DNA of 36,344 nt from DATGFK01 sp040007395 (GCA_040007395.1 JBDTVG010000257.1:1-36344), one strand, 5' to 3'. Positions 1 through 8,488 are shown, counted from the first letter of the stretch. Notes: a model not told the origin generated them from the letters alone. Program-made: numbers and translations.

Positions 1-276
1 AGCATATTCGATTTTTTATCCTTTACTTTTTTTCGTTTAGACCCGATTGCCCTGGAATGGGGGCCGGAAACCGAGCGTCAACGCTGGATGTGGAGTATAA
101 TATATGTGATGCGCGAGAAAGCCATTGGTTCAATCGTGATTAAGTTTTTCCACGATCATACACAGTTTCGTATCCATCAACTACCGGGGATTATTGTGTT
201 AGAAGCGGCTGACACCGATCAGATTGTGGAATCGCTATCCCATCTATCCGAGGAATTTCGCCACGCCGAAATGTGA
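1..276 (+). CDS. C-terminal part of an unknown protein (cut by window edge)
   Basis: The frame is open from the first base of the window to a TGA at 274-276, giving 91 codons, so this is the 3' end of a gene that starts outside. The residues are an alternating hydrophobic/aromatic stretch (SIFDFLSFTFFRLDPIALEW, then IYVMREKAIGSIVIKFF) ending in an acidic helix. The ATG at 88 is only an internal methionine and has no good ribosome binding site. I do not recognise a family. The next gene starts 48 bases downstream on the same strand, so it may share the transcript with the TerY-P operon. Confidence 0.55.
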   Translation, partial: SIFDFLSFTFFRLDPIALEWGPETERQRWMWSIIYVMREKAIGSIVIKFFHDHTQFRIHQLPGIIVLEAADTDQIVESLSHLSEEFRHAEM

Positions 277-324
277 GATCTCCGCTAAAATAGCCTCGTC
301 TACTATAAACGAGAGGAATAGCCC

Positions 325-1002
325 TTGAATACAGACGAATTTGTCCGCCGTCGTCCGGTGTATTTGCTGCTCGATACGTCCGCCTCGATGTTTGGTGCGC
401 CCATTCAGGCTGTCCAACAGGGCGTTACTTTGATCCATCGCGAGTTAATTAACAATCCACACGCCATCGAAACAGTGTATCTGAGCGTGATTACCTTTGA
501 TACGACTGCCAAGCAGATTGTCCCGTTGACCTCGGTGGAAACCTTCACGCCGCCAACGCTCAAAGCCGAAGGCAACACTGCCCTCGGCGCGGCGATTACG
601 TTGCTCAACGATGCGTTAGATCGCGAGTTGCAGCAGAATACCGAAGGGCGCAAAGGCGATTACCGCCCACTGATTTTTATGCTCACCGATGGCGCACCAA
701 CAGATGTTTGGAAAGATGCTGTTGCCAAACTCAAGGCCCGCACGATCAATAAGATCGGGTCGCTCGTCGCGTTGGGCTGCGGTCCTAACGTGAACACCGA
801 GACGCTTAAAGCGATCACTACTGACGTGATCAAGATGTCCGATGTTAGCCCAGATAACTTGCAACAGTTCTTCAAATGGGTTTCGTCCAGCATCCAAAAG
901 ACCAGCCAACGCATCGACAGTAAAGCCGCCGACGATGGCAATCTGGATGCACTGCCACTGCCAACGGTCATGAAGTGGGATAAAGATTCCAACGCCTCAT
1001 GA
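325..1002 (+). CDS. TerY-type vWA domain protein (first copy)
   Basis: A 225-residue single-domain von Willebrand A protein. The metal-ion site (MIDAS) is visible: D17-x-S19-x-S21 in LLLDTSASM, a threonine near residue 85 (GNTALG) and the aspartate loop TDGAPTD at 121-127. TerY proteins of this size are soluble adaptors of the TerY-P phosphorylation triad (established for the family). Translation starts at TTG 325, preceded by GAGAGGA at 311-317; no ATG fits before the first beta strand. The stop overlaps the start of the PP2C gene by four bases (ATGA), so the two are translationally coupled. The ~35-residue tail after the vWA fold (about 190-225) is polar and may be a docking tail (inference). 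Confidence 0.9.
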   Translation: MNTDEFVRRRPVYLLLDTSASMFGAPIQAVQQGVTLIHRELINNPHAIETVYLSVITFDTTAKQIVPLTSVETFTPPTLKAEGNTALGAAITLLNDALDRELQQNTEGRKGDYRPLIFMLTDGAPTDVWKDAVAKLKARTINKIGSLVALGCGPNVNTETLKAITTDVIKMSDVSPDNLQQFFKWVSSSIQKTSQRIDSKAADDGNLDALPLPTVMKWDKDSNAS

Positions 1003-2285
1003 CCCCCACCGTTTATCTATTGGTCGATCCGCAGGGCTGGCCTGATCCCATCGATCCTGAAGTGGTCAGTGCGATCTTGCAGGCGCGACTCACTACGCTT
1101 GAGATCCGCGTCCGCGAGGTTAATGATCGTTGGTTTGAAGCACTGCCTACCGACGAATGTGTGGTGTTTCTGCTGCTGACGCGGCCTACGGCGGAAGGCT
1201 GGCAAACGGCGCTTAACGGGTGGCTCGATCCGCGTCATCGGCTGTATGTGCTGTATATCGATGGCATCAGTCCAAACGAGATCCGCGAATATGCGTCACT
1301 CACCGCCGCCCAACCGATTGCCCGTGCGCCCTACCGGATCGCCCAGCACAACGCTACCGGGTTGGAAAATGCGATGGTGTGGGCGGCAACCGTACTAGAA
1401 AAAGCCATCACGATTCCGCTGGAACCACCGCCGATTAAGGTTACGCCTGCCCGCTGGCGGCACTTGGCCTCCAATACGCAGGATGTCTACTATTACCCAG
1501 AAAACTTCACGACTTCATTGGCGGGCGCAGATGGCTATCAATTGGTGGCGGCGAGCCATCGCGGGAAGACTCACGCACATCAGGGGACTTTTCGCGAAGA
1601 TGCAACTGCGATTGCCACTACCGCGTATTGGAATATTATCGCAGTAGCCGACGGAGCCGGAACCGCCCCACTAGCACGGGTTGGCTCCAATCTTGCCGTG
1701 ACTCGCGCTGTGGCGGCAATGGTCGCCGCTATGCCCGATCCACCTGCTACCGAGGATATAAGTCGGGCGATCTGGGCAGGCTTGCGAGCCGCGTATCAGG
1801 CGATTCGGGCGTTTTCCACCGAACACGATGTCAGCTTGGGCGATCTGAGTACGACGCTGCAACTGCTGATCCATTGGCCTCAGCAAACGGGCTGTCTGCT
1901 CGGTGTGGCGCATGTCGGCGACGGGATCGTCACGGCTGAAACGCCCGACGGTCAATATTACTTGCTGACCGACCCTGATACCGATCCCGATGAATCCAGC
2001 CGGACGTTATTTTTGACCAGTGGCCCGCTTCGGCAGTGGTTGGAACGTGCCAAAGTCTACCAATTTGACGAACCACTGGACATCGTAGCACTGATGACCG
2101 ATGGCTTGTCCGGCGATCTCGAACCTTACGCCGACCTGCTGCACACGAATCTGTTCGAGGCGTTGCGAGATCGCGTGTTGTGCTATCCACTGCCGCAGCG
2201 CGAACAGGCGCTACTGGCCTTGATCAGCTATGATCGGCGTGGCTCCTTCGATGATCGCACGGTAACGGTTTTGTCGCGGGTGTGA
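999..2285 (+). CDS. PP2C-type protein phosphatase of the TerY-P system
   Basis: A 428-residue protein with a C-terminal PP2C-like (PF13672-style) phosphatase domain from about residue 175. Metal-binding motifs are present: RED at 199-201, ADGAG at 217-221, HVGDG at 305-309, TDG at 367-369 and DDRT at 418-421. It should remove phosphate from Ser/Thr of proteins phosphorylated by the kinase encoded at 2919. Residues 1-135 form a separate alpha/beta segment (PTVYLLVD, CVVFLLL, RLYVLYIDG strands) that I cannot place with certainty; it looks Rossmann- or TIR-like but shows no catalytic residues. Start ATG overlaps the vWA stop. A 131-base gap with a GC-rich inverted repeat follows, the only large gap in the operon. 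Confidence 0.88.
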   Translation: MTPTVYLLVDPQGWPDPIDPEVVSAILQARLTTLEIRVREVNDRWFEALPTDECVVFLLLTRPTAEGWQTALNGWLDPRHRLYVLYIDGISPNEIREYASLTAAQPIARAPYRIAQHNATGLENAMVWAATVLEKAITIPLEPPPIKVTPARWRHLASNTQDVYYYPENFTTSLAGADGYQLVAASHRGKTHAHQGTFREDATAIATTAYWNIIAVADGAGTAPLARVGSNLAVTRAVAAMVAAMPDPPATEDISRAIWAGLRAAYQAIRAFSTEHDVSLGDLSTTLQLLIHWPQQTGCLLGVAHVGDGIVTAETPDGQYYLLTDPDTDPDESSRTLFLTSGPLRQWLERAKVYQFDEPLDIVALMTDGLSGDLEPYADLLHTNLFEALRDRVLCYPLPQREQALLALISYDRRGSFDDRTVTVLSRV

Positions 2286-2317
2286 CGACCCGTAAGCGAT
2301 AGAAGGCTACAAATGCT

Positions 2318-2385
2318 GGGCCGCGCAGGCGGCGGCCCCTACAAAATACCGTTAAAGTGTAGGGGCCGGGCCTGCCCGACCCGCC
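2318..2385. repeat. GC-rich dispersed inverted repeat, copy 1
   Basis: An exact 11-bp inverted repeat (CGGCCCCTACA at 2333-2343 and TGTAGGGGCCG at 2358-2368) with a 14-base loop is extended outward by imperfect pairing to roughly 26 bp. The same design (CCCTACA, an AATA..GTT loop, GTAGGGG) occurs again at 23,360-23,446, so this is a dispersed element of the genome rather than a single terminator. It has no T-tract. It sits inside the TerY-P operon between the PP2C and SF0329-like genes, where the RNA could form a strong hairpin that lowers or tunes downstream expression (inference). Confidence 0.65.
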
Positions 2386-2416
2386 GCATAATGGATTTGC
2401 AAGAGGTGTTCAACCC

Positions 2417-2899
2417 ATGAAATGGTCAAAGCTGAAATCGCATCTCAAAGAACTGATAGCTACCGACCTGCAAAAGCGGATCGATTTCCATGTGACCAGC
2501 TACCGCGATGCGCCTGACGAAGCGGGCGAAGCATGGATCACAGTGGATGGAACCAAAATTTTCGGGTGCAGCCGCTTGAATTACGCCAAAGCTGCCACCG
2601 CTGAACGCGAGATGCCTGAGAATGTCGCGCTAACCGATGCAGAAATTGCGGCGATTCTGGCGCAGCGCGAAATCCATGCGCCGGGACATTTGATCAATAT
2701 TTTGCATGTCTATCTGGATCTGCCGATTGGGGAGGCGCTCGATTCCGACGATCCGTTTGTCAAGGCGCTGGCGATGATAGATCGCCGGGTGGGGAAGCGG
2801 ACTCTTGAAAAACTGCATCTGCACGAATCGGAACATTCATTGGTACGTGCTTTTTACAAACTGCGGATCGAAACACTCCAGCCGCATGTTGCCGAGTGA
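2417..2899 (+). CDS. SF0329-like small protein within the TerY-P operon
   Basis: A 160-residue soluble protein. The first half (KWSKLKSHLKEL, HVTSYRDAPDEAGEAWITVDG, KIFGCS) closely follows the pattern I know from the uncharacterised SF0329 family (WSKLK, an H-x-T-x-YR segment, G-x-AWIT-DG). The second half (about 75-160) is helical and contains an HESEHSLVRAFYKLR segment. No catalytic motif is evident and the biochemical role is not known. A ribosome binding site AAGAGG lies 14 bases upstream (2401-2406), a long spacing. The kinase gene follows after 19 bases, so it is co-transcribed. Identification rests on remembered family pattern only. Confidence 0.6.
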   Translation: MKWSKLKSHLKELIATDLQKRIDFHVTSYRDAPDEAGEAWITVDGTKIFGCSRLNYAKAATAEREMPENVALTDAEIAAILAQREIHAPGHLINILHVYLDLPIGEALDSDDPFVKALAMIDRRVGKRTLEKLHLHESEHSLVRAFYKLRIETLQPHVAE

Positions 2900-2918
2900 C
2901 TTGGGTAAGGATTGACTG

Positions 2919-4292
2919 ATGATCGTTGTACTCAAAGATGGCAGCCGCGACTTTTACGATGATGAGCCTTTTGCCAGCGGCGGTCAAGGGACGCTGCATC
3001 TCTCGAAGGATAAGCGCTGGGTTGTCAAGCTGTTTCATGAAGGCAGCAGTTCGCGAGTCGAAGCGCTCAACAAAATCATTGGCAACTTCAACGTAACTCG
3101 TCAGGAGCCGGGATCAGCGGATCTGTTCGCATGGCCCAACGCCATCGTGCAGTCGCCCAAACCCGGTGTCCGCATGAATAATGTCAACTACCAACTTGAG
3201 CATAAAGAGCTAACGTGGTGGGTCGGCGCAAGAGCCTTCAAACGCTTGCCCGACGCGATTCGCGGTCAGTGGATGGATCGGATTATTATTGCGGGTAGCA
3301 TGGCGCGGATCGCATGGCTGTTGCACGGTAATGGCCTGTGCCACTCCGATTTTTCCGGCAGCAATTTTCTGGCAAACGTGGCACAGCAGCACGTTGTCTT
3401 AATCGATTTGGATGGTTTGGTGGTTCCCGGTGTGCTGCCGCCGGAAATGCTCGGCACCAGCGATTACATGGCTCCAGAGATTGTGTTGGGCAAGGCCAAT
3501 CCGAATAGCGGAGCCAAACCCGCCATCGAGACGGATCTGCATTCACTGGCAGTGTTGATCTATCAACTGCTGCTGATGCGTCATCCGCTTAAGGGGCCGA
3601 AGCAGCATTCCAGCGATGCCGAACAAGACGACCTACTGGCGCTTGGCGCACGGGCGCTGTATATCGAAGATCCTAATGATCGCTCAAACCGTCCGCCCGA
3701 TCCATTTCGCGGCGCGTGGCTGTTGGGCGACGAGGTGGAAGCGTTGATGCGGCGGGCTTTTACGGCTGGCTTGCGTAATCCGGCACAACGCCCGCTAGCC
3801 GCTGAATGGGGCGATGCGCTAGTACGTATGTCAGAACAAACCGTACCTTGCTCTAACCCGGCCTGCGAGGGCAAAGCCTTTGTGCTGCTGCGCGATCAAG
3901 CGGCAATCTGCCCGTGGTGCGGGACGAAAGTGGCGCGTCCAGCGCAAGTTCCGATTCTGCGGCTGTACGAGAGCGCCGGACAGCGTGGACACTACTTACC
4001 GGGACGGGCGCGAGTTGTCGGCTGGCAAAGCCGCACCCTGAATCGTTGGCATGTGCAAACAGGCTTATCCGCATCACGCCCCGAAGATCGCGTCCCGGTG
4101 GCGGAATTTCAGTACAAGCAGAGCAAATGGGTACTGTCAAATATCGCCATTCCCGATCTGCGGGTGGCAACCCGTGCCGGGGTACGTCGGGTAGAAATTA
4201 ACGAGCCGCTGCCGCTAGAAGATGGGCAGCAGTTGATCCTCGGCGCGGGGCAGTCGGCACGGTTGGCGATGGTCGCGATGCAGAGGCTGTAG
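2919..4292 (+). CDS. TerY-P protein kinase with zinc ribbon and FHA-like tail
   Basis: A 457-residue Ser/Thr kinase-like protein. Residues 15-300 are the kinase: glycine loop GGQG 21-24, ATP lysine K37 (VVKLF), catalytic HSD 142-144 with N149, a DLD in place of DFG at 163-165, APE 185-187 and the F-helix D206. The catalytic set is complete apart from the HSD/DLD variants. Four cysteines (311, 316, 331, 334; CxxxxC and CPWC) form a zinc ribbon typical of TerY-P kinases. The last ~110 residues look like an FHA-type beta sandwich (EINEPLPLEDGQQLILG) without the conserved phosphothreonine-binding Ser/His. ATG start follows AAGGATT at 2906-2912. It would phosphorylate partners that the PP2C resets. 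Confidence 0.88.
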   Translation: MIVVLKDGSRDFYDDEPFASGGQGTLHLSKDKRWVVKLFHEGSSSRVEALNKIIGNFNVTRQEPGSADLFAWPNAIVQSPKPGVRMNNVNYQLEHKELTWWVGARAFKRLPDAIRGQWMDRIIIAGSMARIAWLLHGNGLCHSDFSGSNFLANVAQQHVVLIDLDGLVVPGVLPPEMLGTSDYMAPEIVLGKANPNSGAKPAIETDLHSLAVLIYQLLLMRHPLKGPKQHSSDAEQDDLLALGARALYIEDPNDRSNRPPDPFRGAWLLGDEVEALMRRAFTAGLRNPAQRPLAAEWGDALVRMSEQTVPCSNPACEGKAFVLLRDQAAICPWCGTKVARPAQVPILRLYESAGQRGHYLPGRARVVGWQSRTLNRWHVQTGLSASRPEDRVPVAEFQYKQSKWVLSNIAIPDLRVATRAGVRRVEINEPLPLEDGQQLILGAGQSARLAMVAMQRL

Positions 4293-4316
4293 AGAAAACA
4301 GAGAAGGTAGAAAGCA

Positions 4317-7142
4317 TTGGCGAACATGCAGGTCGCATCGCTGGCAGAACTCCGCGAAGCCCTGCGGACCGCCGCCTCAGGTGACATCATCGATCTGGCC
4401 CCCGGCGAATATCAGGGGCCGATCCTGATCGACACGGCGGTGACGCTGCGTGGGCGTGACCGACAGACGGTATTGTGGCGGCGTGGCGGCCCGGTGGTTT
4501 ATGTTAGAACGCCGGGAGTCAGGCTGGATAAACTGCTGATCGAGCGTACAATACAATCACAAGGTCCGCTGGTCATTCATGCTGCAAATTGTACTCCTAT
4601 TGGTAGAGAGTCGAGACTATTGGACGCACTGATTAACCTCGGTGAATTAATTCCCGGTTCTACGGTGAGCTTGCCGCTAGAAATCGAAGTCGCTGCCCAC
4701 ACCGAAATTTCGGTGAGTGGGCTGCACGGCGCTCAGATCACGCCTAGTGCCTTTGAGGACAAGGGCAAACATCTGGCGTGGCTTACGCTGGATGGCAGTA
4801 CGCTGTCACGAGGCGAAGTGCTGCTCGGTGAACTGGCGATCCGTGATCCGAACGCGACGCGCTATCTCTGGCTGGCAGGCAGCGTCAGCGATCCTGCGCC
4901 AGCGACACTGCTGACCACGGCGCGAAACTTTTGTCTCGCCACCAAGAAAACACGGCTGTATCCTTCGCCGCGTGGCTTGATGCTGGATGGGGCGCAATTG
5001 GCAGTGCTAGATGGCGTGAAGGCCGCGCCGGGCATCTACGCCTATGTCCAACACGATCCCAGTGGGGCGCTGTTTTTATATTTGCCCAGCGAACCACCTG
5101 CCCCAGTGACACTCAATGGTCAAACGTTAACACGCTGGAATCGGGTACAGCTCCACGAAAAAGATACGCTCAAGATCGCCGGGGCGACTTTCACCGTACA
5201 AGCCGCCGATCCGCCGCCCATTAGCGTTGAGCCGGTTGTCCTGACTTTTGCGGATTTCGCTGAACAATTTCCCGATCCCGTGACGCTAACGGTTCACAAT
5301 GGCAAAACCGCGTGGAAAGGCCATGTCAGCGCGGCGGTGCCGTGGTTGAGTGTCGCGCCCGAAGGCGATCTCCGCTTGCCAGCACAGCGCAGCAGCGCGT
5401 GGACAATCTCCCTGAACAGTGACGTGCTGGCCTTGCCCGATGGCGTACATGAAGTTTTCGGCGGACTGCTGGTCGTTGGATCGAATCACATGATCGGCGC
5501 GGATGTGCGGCTGGCGGTACATCGCCCTGCTGTTGTCTTGCAGATTGCGCCCGTCGATCTGGGCGCGTTGGAATGGGGCTGGCCTGCCGAACGCATCAGC
5601 GATGTGGTGATCGGCAACTTCGGGCGCGATAGCTGGACAGGCACAGTACGCTCTACGGTGTCTTGGCTCAATATCGTTACGCCGATGCCGTTTACCTGCG
5701 GCTCGTGGTCGGAAGGGATTGTACAGGTTCAAGCCGTCCCCAACTGGGATGTACTGCCCGTAGGAACCTACGATTTGCCCAACGCGCTGATCTTTACTGA
5801 TCCGCACGGCGAACAGGCAGTTTCAATCAAATTGCAAGTGACTCCTCCGCAGCCGCATTTAGTAGCGGTTACGCACGCCGCCTTGTTCGATACAGTGGAG
5901 CGTAACGCGCCGCTGCCCGATACGCCGATCGCGGTGCGGAATGAGGGCGGCGCGGCATGGACTGGTACCATTCGCGCTGTGAATAGTTGGGTCCGGCTGA
6001 GTCCGGCTGAAATCACCGCCGAAGATCCGATTCTCCCCGGCGCAACCGCCGAGATCGAAGTTCATCTGCTGGATGTACCCGCTGAATTAGCGTTAGATAC
6101 GCCTGTCATCATCGATGAGATTCGCTTTGAGAACGCCGACTCGACCTTGACGACAACGCTGCCCATCGACGTACAACTGACTGTTGTAGAACTGCCGCCC
6201 TATCTGGTCGCCAATCCAATTACCTTTGTGCCTTTCATCAAAGGCGACAGCCCGCCCGAAGGGGTATTACGCATTCACAACAATGGCCCCGCCCGTTGGC
6301 GCGGCACGATTACCGCCAATACGTCGCTGCTGACGGTTCCCGATAACGTCTTTACCTGTGAACCGGGTGACAGCATCGAACTGCCAGTCACGCTCAATAG
6401 CACGGCACTCGAAGTTCTCAAGACTGGACTAACCCATCTCGACGATGCCTTGTCGGTTCATGGCGGGCGCGAACCTATCACGACTTCGGCTTCTATCGAC
6501 CTACGCGATCCGATCTGGGAACTGCACCTCGATACACTGACGCTCAACTATGGGCAAATCGATGGAGTGCTGCCCGAACTGCCCTCGCAAATAGTGCGCT
6601 TAGTCAATGCTGGCCCTGCCATCGGCACCGCACGAGTCGAGATCTGTGTCCCATGGCTGTCTGTCGCCAGTAACGCTCGGCTGTTTGATATTGATGTGCC
6701 GGGGAATTCGGTCATCGAATTCGCGGTGACGCTCAATGAGGAAGTGCGGCGGCTGGCTCCCGGCACGATTGTCGAAGATCGCGCAGTGGTTATTACAGGC
6801 CGCGAACAACAAATGATCGTGCGAGCGCTGCTGGTCATGAACGAGTGGTCGCCGCTGCTCGTTGTCACACCAGAAAAGCTCACTTTAACGGGCGACACAG
6901 CGCAAACGCTCACCATCCGCAACACGGGCAAGCGGATTTGGACGGTACAAGCCAGTGCGGCCGCATGGTTAACGGCAACTCCTAGCGAGATCACGCTCGA
7001 TCCCGGTCAGGCAGCGACAATTGAGGTCAAACTTGCGAGTGTGCCGCCCGGTCAGTTCAGCGATCCACGAGCCGTTGTGATTGTGGGGTCGGGGCGCGAA
7101 GTGGAAATCGAAGTTGGGGTCAGGATCGCGGAGCAAGCCTGA
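4317..7142 (+). CDS. Large scaffold-like protein: beta-helix start, FHA-like segment, six Ig/BACON-like repeats
   Basis: A 941-residue protein without signal peptide or membrane helix, so probably cytoplasmic. Residues 5-75 resemble the first coils of a pectate-lyase-type beta helix (SGDIIDLAPGEYQGPI...VTLRGRD). Residues about 210-300 look FHA-like (VTLNGQTLTRWNRVQLHEKD). From about 305 to 941 there are six repeats of ~100 residues, each with the pattern V-x-N-x-G-x-x-W-x-G-x-(I/V)-x5-WL-x-V (for example HNGKTAWKGHVSAAVPWLSV), resembling BACON/Ig folds. Start is TTG 4317 with AGAAGG at 4302-4307; an ATG at 4326 is the alternative but lies too far from the binding site. The stop overlaps the next vWA start by one base. 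Likely a binding scaffold; no enzyme motif seen. Confidence 0.8.
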   Translation: MANMQVASLAELREALRTAASGDIIDLAPGEYQGPILIDTAVTLRGRDRQTVLWRRGGPVVYVRTPGVRLDKLLIERTIQSQGPLVIHAANCTPIGRESRLLDALINLGELIPGSTVSLPLEIEVAAHTEISVSGLHGAQITPSAFEDKGKHLAWLTLDGSTLSRGEVLLGELAIRDPNATRYLWLAGSVSDPAPATLLTTARNFCLATKKTRLYPSPRGLMLDGAQLAVLDGVKAAPGIYAYVQHDPSGALFLYLPSEPPAPVTLNGQTLTRWNRVQLHEKDTLKIAGATFTVQAADPPPISVEPVVLTFADFAEQFPDPVTLTVHNGKTAWKGHVSAAVPWLSVAPEGDLRLPAQRSSAWTISLNSDVLALPDGVHEVFGGLLVVGSNHMIGADVRLAVHRPAVVLQIAPVDLGALEWGWPAERISDVVIGNFGRDSWTGTVRSTVSWLNIVTPMPFTCGSWSEGIVQVQAVPNWDVLPVGTYDLPNALIFTDPHGEQAVSIKLQVTPPQPHLVAVTHAALFDTVERNAPLPDTPIAVRNEGGAAWTGTIRAVNSWVRLSPAEITAEDPILPGATAEIEVHLLDVPAELALDTPVIIDEIRFENADSTLTTTLPIDVQLTVVELPPYLVANPITFVPFIKGDSPPEGVLRIHNNGPARWRGTITANTSLLTVPDNVFTCEPGDSIELPVTLNSTALEVLKTGLTHLDDALSVHGGREPITTSASIDLRDPIWELHLDTLTLNYGQIDGVLPELPSQIVRLVNAGPAIGTARVEICVPWLSVASNARLFDIDVPGNSVIEFAVTLNEEVRRLAPGTIVEDRAVVITGREQQMIVRALLVMNEWSPLLVVTPEKLTLTGDTAQTLTIRNTGKRIWTVQASAAAWLTATPSEITLDPGQAATIEVKLASVPPGQFSDPRAVVIVGSGREVEIEVGVRIAEQA

Positions 7143-7633
7143 TGCCGCTGTACACCTATTTGCTGCTGGATACTTCCGCGTCCATGTCGGGTGCGCCGTT
7201 GGAAGCGCTCAAACAAGCATTACATTTGCTGTGCGGGACGTTCATTACGCGCAGTAAACAAGCGGTACAAATGGGTGTGATCACCTATGAAAGTACGGCA
7301 AAAGAAATTGCGCCGCTTGCCGATGTTCAGGAATTCGAGATCCCCAAACTCGAAGCCGCTGGATCGTCCGGCTTGGGTGGTGCGTGTCGCCTGCTTTCGG
7401 CGGTGATGCCCGCCCAACAGCCGATGCTGGTTTATCTCTTTACCGATGGCGACCCTACCGATGACTGGGAAAGCGCCATCGCGGCTTTGAAACCTCGTGT
7501 ACAGCAGATTATCGGGGTGGTGTGCGGCCCAACCGCCAGCAGCACTATCCTCGATCCGCTGCTCGATCAAGTGTTCAGCGTCCGCGAACTTACGCCGGAT
7601 CTGCTCTTTGAAACCTTTCGGCAATATACCTGA
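7142..7633 (+). CDS. TerY-type vWA domain protein (second copy)
   Basis: A 163-residue vWA protein, essentially the bare domain. MIDAS residues are D10-x-S12-x-S14 (LLLDTSASM), and the aspartate loop is TDGDPTD at 101-107. The middle threonine of the site is replaced by serine (AAGSSGLG, about 75-76). It is a paralogue of the vWA protein at 325-1002: both share YLLLDTSAS.SGAP, a VIT(F/Y)(D/E)(T/S)TAK.I.PL block and TDG.PTD. ATG at 7142 overlaps the stop of the 941-residue gene (TGATG), so it is translationally coupled and closes the operon. Confidence 0.9.
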   Translation: MPLYTYLLLDTSASMSGAPLEALKQALHLLCGTFITRSKQAVQMGVITYESTAKEIAPLADVQEFEIPKLEAAGSSGLGGACRLLSAVMPAQQPMLVYLFTDGDPTDDWESAIAALKPRVQQIIGVVCGPTASSTILDPLLDQVFSVRELTPDLLFETFRQYT

Positions 7634-7658
7634 GCAATCGCAATCGTAACTGCTCAGG
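7629..7658 (+). terminator. Hairpin at the end of the TerY-P operon
   Basis: A perfect 8-bp stem (CCTGAGCA 7629-7636, TGCTCAGG 7651-7658) with a 14-base loop overlaps the stop codon of the last vWA gene. There is no T-tract after it, so intrinsic termination is uncertain. The right arm is part of the CGTAACTGCTCAG sequence that recurs at 8556-8568. Confidence 0.35.
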
Positions 7659-7727
7659 GGGCTGAGCAAGCATCAGTGAGGCAAACCGACTGAAGGTAAG
7701 GCTTGATGGGCACTTGGTTAGGGTGAG

Positions 7728-8093
7728 TCAGCAAACGGCTATAAGACGATCAAAGGTTGATTCAATCATTGCTCGGCGTTCAGCGCGAAGTTGCACATTC
7801 TCTGGTGATTGAACTTCCGCAGTGGTAACATCACGATCAAAATACTGAAGGGACAATGTCCGCCAATGTTTTGCAACTTCAGGCTCAATGTGAATATAAA
7901 AAAGGCGTTCCCCCCACACCGCCAGAATATCGGCGGCAGCAACCACAAGCCCATCGCCATTCCCCGGAAGCGTACCCGTGAGCGCTTCATCAGCGAGTAA
8001 GTATACAATTTGATAAACTAACTTCTCGACCATCTCGTCATAAAACTCACCCGCATCATCGCTATCAAATACTTCAGGTCCCCAGGTTCCCAC
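7728..8093 (-). CDS. DUF4259 family protein
   Basis: A 121-residue acidic protein with the DUF4259 signature MGTWGPEVFDSDDAGEFYDE at the N-terminus followed by helices. Function is unknown for the family; members are often found in small accessory islands. It starts with GTG at 8093. A strong binding site AAGGAGG lies in the last codons of the upstream gene (about 8101-8107), only two bases separate the two genes, and so they are translationally coupled. The pair lies on the opposite strand to its surroundings. Confidence 0.8.
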   Translation of the reverse strand: MGTWGPEVFDSDDAGEFYDEMVEKLVYQIVYLLADEALTGTLPGNGDGLVVAAADILAVWGERLFYIHIEPEVAKHWRTLSLQYFDRDVTTAEVQSPENVQLRAERRAMIESTFDRLIAVC

Positions 8094-8095
8094 GA

Positions 8096-8488
8096 TTAAC
8101 CCTCCTTATCGTCTGGATGGAGTAACATCACAACTTTTTCAAGATGTGCAAATACATCGAGAATGACAGCATGTCTTTCATCTCCCCAGGCTCCCACGCT
8201 TGTATCCTCGCAGAATTGATTAAATGCTGGCATATAAACATCCCGCCAATGTCGAACCGTTTGTGGCTTCACTGCGAATAATTTGTAATGTTCGACCATA
8301 ACACCATATATATGTAGTGCAACAACGAAATAATCGTCGTCACCATCTGAAAGAGTCCATCCACGTTCAATATCTATGATATCTCTGTCTATTTTTTCTC
8401 GGAGGCCCAGCATGACACTAAGCAGAATCTTCCCTCCGCCCTGATTATCAAAATTGCCAACGTACCGGAGATCACTCTTTATACTCAT
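8096..8488 (-). CDS. Hypothetical protein coupled to the DUF4259 gene
   Basis: A 130-residue soluble protein with no family I recognise. It is mostly helical, with a WTLSDGDDDYFVVALHIYGV block and a VRHWRDVYMPAF block; the latter resembles VAKHWRTLSLQYF in the DUF4259 neighbour, so the two may be distant relatives (inference). ATG start at 8488 with GAGGAAA about six bases upstream. Its 3' end carries the ribosome binding site for the DUF4259 gene. Confidence 0.65.
   Translation of the reverse strand: MSIKSDLRYVGNFDNQGGGKILLSVMLGLREKIDRDIIDIERGWTLSDGDDDYFVVALHIYGVMVEHYKLFAVKPQTVRHWRDVYMPAFNQFCEDTSVGAWGDERHAVILDVFAHLEKVVMLLHPDDKEG

Noticed and set aside
5286..5807. Minus-strand 173-codon open frame
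   Set aside because: It is antisense to the 941-residue gene and shows no family; long shadow frames are expected in this GC-rich coding DNA.
6548..6994. Minus-strand 148-codon open frame
   Set aside because: Antisense shadow of the same large gene with low-complexity Ser/Thr-rich content.
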